The notes below the pieces were generated by a model. That model did no database searches and was not told the DNA's origin. It saw nothing but the letters and a program-made list of their open reading frames with translations. A stretch of 64,000 nt of DNA from Robiginitalea biformata HTCC2501 (GTDB lineage Bacteria; Bacteroidota; Bacteroidia; Flavobacteriales; Flavobacteriaceae). The stretch is from contig NC_013222.1 in assembly GCF_000024125.1 (NCBI RefSeq), forward strand, positions 62,001 to 126,000. The letters are read 5' to 3'. Below, piece by piece: positions 60,153-64,000 of this stretch; positions within the stretch are counted from its first letter, which is position 1, and each line of letters begins with the position of its first letter. Both the position numbers and the translations under genes were made by a program.

Positions 60153-62606
60153 TTAATCGAAGGAAAAATTGTAGGTAATCGCAAAGAGCGGGCTGTTCAG
60201 CACGGATAGTTCGTAGGCACCCAGCGGGCTTTCCAGGAAGATATCGCCGAATTCGCCCCCCTGGCGCTGGGAGTAGAACAGGTTGAAGGGGTTCCGCCGG
60301 CCGTACACGTTGTAAATGGTAAAGGTCCAGTCCCCCACCCAGCGGCGGTCCAGTTTTTTACCGTACCGGACCGTCCAGGAGAAATCCAGGCGGTGGTAGG
60401 GCCTCAGGCGGGCATTGTTCCGGTCCAGGAAAATCGGGATATCGATATCCTGGTATCTGAAGACGCTGTTCGGGGCTGAATAGGGCCGCCCGGACTGCAA
60501 TGTAAAATTAAAGCTCCAGGTGTTGTACAGGTCGCCCTCAAAGTTAACCGTGCTGTTGAATACATGGGGGCGGTCAAATTCCGAGGGGTACCAATCGTTG
60601 TCGTTGATCCGTTCGCGGAGCCCCGTGCCGTTACTGCGCAGGAAGCTCCTGGCGTAGGTATAATTCAGCCAGCCGTTGACCTTCCCCTCGGGTTTGCGGA
60701 AGCTGAGTTCCACCCCATAGGCTTTCCCGTCGGCCTGGATCACTTCCCGCTGCAGGTAGGGCTCCAGGAAAAAATCCGCGCCTGCCTTGTAGGTCAGGTT
60801 ATTCCGGGACGCGCGGTAGTATCCCTCCAGGGAAATTTCCATCTCGTTGTCCGCGAGCCCCTGATAGATCCCCAGCCCGAAGGCATCGCTCTGTTGCGGG
60901 CCGATGAGCGGGTCGGAGGTCTTCCATCGGGAGGTGGGAAGCGGGGTGGTGGTATTGTACAGGTTTTGCAGGTACTGATTCAGCCGGGCGTAACTGGCCT
61001 TGACGGAGGTGAACTCCCCCAGGGAGTAATTCAGGCCCAGACGGGGTTCCAACCCATTGTATGTCTTGACTCCTGCCCCGTCCTCGAAGAATGTGGTGGC
61101 GATCAGGTTTCCGGTATCCGGGTCGAAGGCGGGCTGGGAAAACGGGCCCACCAATACAAAATGGTTGAGTCGCAACCCGGCGGAAAGCGACAGGTTTTCC
61201 AGGGGGGACCAGTTCAGGTTGGCGTAGGCCCCGAACTCATAGCTGTGCTCGGATTGCAGTTCCACCGGGTTGATGCTGTTGCCGGAACCCGGGTCCAGGC
61301 TGCCGGGTGCTATCCGGTACCGGGCTGCCTGCAAACCGGCATACCAGTCCAGTCCCTCGCCTACAAAGCGCTGGTATTCCGAGTTCAGGCTCAGATAGCG
61401 GACAGAGGAATTATACCGTATCTCATTGTCGCTTTCGGCTTCGGGGAAAATGTTTTCCGGCTGGTAATCCGAGGCTACCAGGATGTTGCGCAAGGTAGAG
61501 GAATCATCCAATACATGGGTCCATGCCAGGGTGCCGTTCAGGGTCCGGAACTTATACTGGTTATTCGCAGCATTGATATCCTGAATACGGGTGATCAGGT
61601 CCAGCTGGTAAAAATCCCAGGAATAGAACCCGGTCAGGGCCACCTGGTCGTTTTCCCCCGCCAGCCAGAGCAGTTTCATCGTGGCGTCGTGGAAGCGCGC
61701 CCGGGTATTGTCCAGCCGTTCGGAAAATAATGGCAGCAGGAAGTCCGTAAAACCGGCCCGCCCCCCGAGGGACAAATTCAGCTTGTCCTTTATGAGGGGG
61801 GTCTCAATAGCCAGGCGCGACGAGACCAGGCCCACCCCCCCATTCAGCTTGAATTTGGACGGGAAGGGGTTCCGCGTCTTGACGTCCAGGACAGAGCTCG
61901 TCCGTCCGCCAAACCGCGCCGGTATGTTCGCCCGGTACAGGTCTACCTGGGAGATTACCTCCGGCGTGAATACGGAAAACAACCCGAACAGGTGGGTCGG
62001 GTTAAATACCGGGGCGTAGTCGTAGAGGATCAGGTTCTGGTCCAGGGACCCTCCGCGAACCGACAACCCGTTGCTGATCTCCCCGGCATTATTGACCCCC
62101 GGCAGGAGCGTCATGCCCCGCAACACGTCGAATTCCCCGGCGGCCATGGGAATCTTTTTGATTTCCTGCATCTCGAGTTCCAGGGCCCCCATCTGGGGCG
62201 ATTCCAGGTTCTCGGCAATCCGTCGGGCCCGCAAAACCACTTCGGACAGCTCCTCGGCTTGCTCCTGCATCCGCACTACCAGGTCCACGGATTCGCGAAG
62301 GTCCACCTGCCGCTGTACCCCCTGGAAACCCAGGTAGAAGAATTCCACTGAATAACTCCCCTGTGGAAGGACCCTGGAATAGCGCCCGTCCCGGTCGGTT
62401 ATCCCCCCGCAGCGGCATTCCCGGATGGCTACCTGTACCCCTTCCAGCGGGGCGTTTCCCGCCGCATCCAGCACCTGTACGGAGAGGGTGGCTTCCCGCT
62501 GCTGGGCATTTGCAGGCGCAAGGCAGAAGAGGAGCAGGAGAATGCACCCAAGGTGGCTCCTGAATTGGCTGCAGGTATGTCCGGCTGGCTTGTTCATTCC
62601 GGCCAT
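60153..62606 (-). CDS. TonB-dependent outer-membrane receptor
   Basis: The 817-residue protein has a signal peptide (ending near ANAQQ), a carboxypeptidase-regulatory-like beta-sandwich domain (about 38-115), a plug domain (about 150-245; GLSVRGGSLDQNLILYDYAPV), and a barrel ending in LFAITYNFSFD. It lacks a SusD partner. The gene overlaps the DUF4249 gene upstream by 13 bases, and the pair forms the common Bacteroidota receptor-lipoprotein unit whose substrate is unknown. An alternative start three codons downstream (62597) is equally possible. Confidence 0.93.
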   Translation of the reverse strand: MAGMNKPAGHTCSQFRSHLGCILLLLFCLAPANAQQREATLSVQVLDAAGNAPLEGVQVAIRECRCGGITDRDGRYSRVLPQGSYSVEFFYLGFQGVQRQVDLRESVDLVVRMQEQAEELSEVVLRARRIAENLESPQMGALELEMQEIKKIPMAAGEFDVLRGMTLLPGVNNAGEISNGLSVRGGSLDQNLILYDYAPVFNPTHLFGLFSVFTPEVISQVDLYRANIPARFGGRTSSVLDVKTRNPFPSKFKLNGGVGLVSSRLAIETPLIKDKLNLSLGGRAGFTDFLLPLFSERLDNTRARFHDATMKLLWLAGENDQVALTGFYSWDFYQLDLITRIQDINAANNQYKFRTLNGTLAWTHVLDDSSTLRNILVASDYQPENIFPEAESDNEIRYNSSVRYLSLNSEYQRFVGEGLDWYAGLQAARYRIAPGSLDPGSGNSINPVELQSEHSYEFGAYANLNWSPLENLSLSAGLRLNHFVLVGPFSQPAFDPDTGNLIATTFFEDGAGVKTYNGLEPRLGLNYSLGEFTSVKASYARLNQYLQNLYNTTTPLPTSRWKTSDPLIGPQQSDAFGLGIYQGLADNEMEISLEGYYRASRNNLTYKAGADFFLEPYLQREVIQADGKAYGVELSFRKPEGKVNGWLNYTYARSFLRSNGTGLRERINDNDWYPSEFDRPHVFNSTVNFEGDLYNTWSFNFTLQSGRPYSAPNSVFRYQDIDIPIFLDRNNARLRPYHRLDFSWTVRYGKKLDRRWVGDWTFTIYNVYGRRNPFNLFYSQRQGGEFGDIFLESPLGAYELSVLNSPLFAITYNFSFD

Positions 62607-63745
62607 CCTTCGGGTTCGACTGCCGTGCGGTAGGGTCCAGAAAGACAGGGGGCGCTGGAGGTAACGGGCGGGGGCACCGACCCGTATTCCTCGGCTTGTC
62701 CTACGATCCGATCTTCCAGTTGGGCTTCTTCCAGGCCAATCCGTTCGATAAAAACGTCCCGGGACACCTGGGCGGCTGCGGTAAACCGCCCCAGGACATA
62801 CTCGTCCGGGTTGTCCGGGTTGTACAGGTTGCCCAGGAGGGCCGCGGGTAGCGGGGCGTTGAAGCCTGAGTTGTTGTCCACCAGGTCCTTCAGCGTCTTG
62901 TAATACCGGTAGGCATCCCGGCCCAGGGTATATTGCTGCAGTTTAACGAGGACGTTGCGCTTTTGGTACAGGAGGATATCGGCCACCGGCAGGCCCGTGG
63001 TGGTGGTCCCGTCGGAGAATTCATCCGAGTACACCTCTACCCGGTCGTTGTAGCGGATCTGCCAGCAGGCATCCTCGCAACTGTAGGTGTAGTATTCCTT
63101 CAGGGGCGGGCCCGGGCGATCCGGGTCCGGGGTAAAACACTCGCCGTCCCGGTAGACGGAATAATTGTAACAGATGTGGCAATACACCAATTGCTCATAA
63201 CTGCGGAACTGCCAGAAATAATAGTTTTCCTCCCCCGCAGGATCTGAAAAAGTTACCGAAAGCCGATGCCCGGGGACCTCCCGGTCGTAGTCTTCCGCAA
63301 ATACGAGCTGCGGGTCGTAGGATACCGATACCTCCCGGATGGGCACAGGCGCTACAGGGCTCTCGGCTGTGGAAAAGTAACGGCGTCCGTCTGCCAGTTC
63401 AACCCGGAGTTGCCACTGCTCGCCGATTCGCACTGCAAAATCAGCCGGCGGCAGGTACCGGTCCCCGGATTCGAACAACACTACTTCACGGCCGTCCGGA
63501 CTGCGGATAAACCGCACATCGGCCCCCTCCAGGAATTCATTCGTCTGCCGGCCAAAAGATTCCCCGGATTCAAAAACCTGGACATAGGAGGCGCCGGGGT
63601 CATTAGATGCAAAGGCATCGATATAGACAAGCCCCTCCCGGTAGCTGAATTCCGGGTCCACGGGATCCGTACATCCGGCCAGGCTCCAAAGCAGCAGGAA
63701 AATAACAGGGATTCCGCCGAGAATTCGCGGAAACAGGGTTGGCAT
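62594..63745 (-). CDS. DUF4249 lipoprotein
   Basis: The 383-residue protein has a lipoprotein signal (lipid cysteine C25 in SLAGC) and a DUF4249 domain of beta-sandwich character across most of its length. A cysteine-rich stretch (about 185-235: CHICYN, GECF, SCEDACW) could form disulfides or bind a metal. DUF4249 proteins are encoded next to TonB-dependent receptors and probably sit on the receptor surface, much as SusD does, although no sequence relation to SusD is visible. Confidence 0.9.
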   Translation of the reverse strand: MPTLFPRILGGIPVIFLLLWSLAGCTDPVDPEFSYREGLVYIDAFASNDPGASYVQVFESGESFGRQTNEFLEGADVRFIRSPDGREVVLFESGDRYLPPADFAVRIGEQWQLRVELADGRRYFSTAESPVAPVPIREVSVSYDPQLVFAEDYDREVPGHRLSVTFSDPAGEENYYFWQFRSYEQLVYCHICYNYSVYRDGECFTPDPDRPGPPLKEYYTYSCEDACWQIRYNDRVEVYSDEFSDGTTTTGLPVADILLYQKRNVLVKLQQYTLGRDAYRYYKTLKDLVDNNSGFNAPLPAALLGNLYNPDNPDEYVLGRFTAAAQVSRDVFIERIGLEEAQLEDRIVGQAEEYGSVPPPVTSSAPCLSGPYRTAVEPEGWPE

Positions 63746-63846
63746 TCAGTTAGGTTTGTTTGGACTAAAAATAAGGCTTAATGCTTCTGCGGGATATGCG
63801 CCAAAAGTTAAAAAGAGTTAAATGTGTGGTTTTAACACGAAATGAA

Positions 63847-64000
63847 TTACAGCGCAAACCGGTAAGTGGCCTTGAGCAGCAGGATATTGCGCGGTTGCGT
63901 TTCCCCGAAGATATTCGATTCCAGACTGCCCAGCAGGGCTGCGGCCGGGTCCCCGGAAGCGGTCAGGTCCTGGGACCAGACCAGGAACAATTCGGACCCG
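63847..64000 (-). CDS. C-terminal end of a DUF5916-like outer-membrane protein (5' part outside the window)
   Basis: Only the last 50 or so codons are present. They read GSELFLVWSQ, continue through DPAAALLGSLESNIFGE, and end NILLLKATYRFAL and stop. The GSELFLVW segment and the final alternating beta-strand resemble the C-terminus of DUF5916 beta-barrel proteins. The fragment is too short for certainty. It lies 101 bases upstream of the DUF4249 gene on the same strand. Confidence 0.5.
   Translation of the reverse strand, partial: GSELFLVWSQDLTASGDPAAALLGSLESNIFGETQPRNILLLKATYRFAL

Overview
The window looks like a chromosome segment from a marine member of the Flavobacteriaceae (Bacteroidota) with unusually high G+C for that family. 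The gene content and base composition resemble the genus Robiginitalea, but this assignment is an inference. The evidence is a full-length SprA (gliding and type IX secretion), the Bacteroidota-type alternative complex III (ActABCDEF) followed by coxBA, a TonB-dependent receptor paired with a DUF4249 lipoprotein, a DUF2723 protein, a hybrid sensor with an AraC-type output domain, and several promoters of the Bacteroidota form TTG-N19-21-TAnnTTTG. No transposase, integrase, prophage gene, CRISPR array or rRNA gene was seen. There is one tRNA, tRNA-Gln(UUG).

Layout. Positions 1-4,700 (minus strand) hold cytochrome oxidase assembly and accessory genes: cyoE, two subunit III genes, subunit IV, an SCO-like protein without cysteines, and SCO. 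This cluster is interrupted at about 1,299-1,743 by an unexplained tandem repeat of about 160 bp. Positions 4,818-24,657 (mostly minus) hold tonB, vanZ-like, gcvH, sprA, ruvA, maeB, a sugar-type MFS transporter, queG, a cytochrome c lipoprotein, an uncharacterised lipoprotein, a hybrid histidine kinase with AraC output, and ruvB. Positions 24,880-28,867 (plus) hold pckA and an acyl-CoA oxidase-like gene, followed by a convergent DUF2807 gene. Positions 29,864-41,614 (minus) form one 12-kb respiratory operon, actABCDEF-coxBA. Next come a divergent SPOR-domain gene and the rimP-nusA-infB operon (minus). Positions 47,270-49,916 (plus) hold a cation/proton antiporter, a small secreted protein and a VIT-family transporter, then tRNA-Gln (minus) and the DUF2723 protein (plus). 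The last part holds a cysteine-less thioredoxin, a metallophosphoesterase, cutC, a glycosylasparaginase, polA, a TonB-dependent receptor, a DUF4249 lipoprotein and the 3' end of a DUF5916-like gene.

How the genes fit together. ActABCDEF is expected to oxidise menaquinol and pass electrons to an A1-type cytochrome c oxidase (CoxA/CoxB from one locus, subunits III/IV and the assembly factors CyoE and SCO from the other). MaeB and PckA connect the TCA cycle with pyruvate and PEP. RuvA, RuvB and PolA serve DNA repair; RimP, NusA and IF-2 serve translation and transcription.

Most of the window is ordinary core genome. The least explained features are the tandem repeat inside the cox cluster, a strand-oriented ATTTGAAGATTTG-type repeat that begins at the stop codons of convergent genes, a helix-hairpin-helix domain fused to ActC, and a thioredoxin with no active-site cysteines. 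I did not find a clearly new defence or biosynthetic system.
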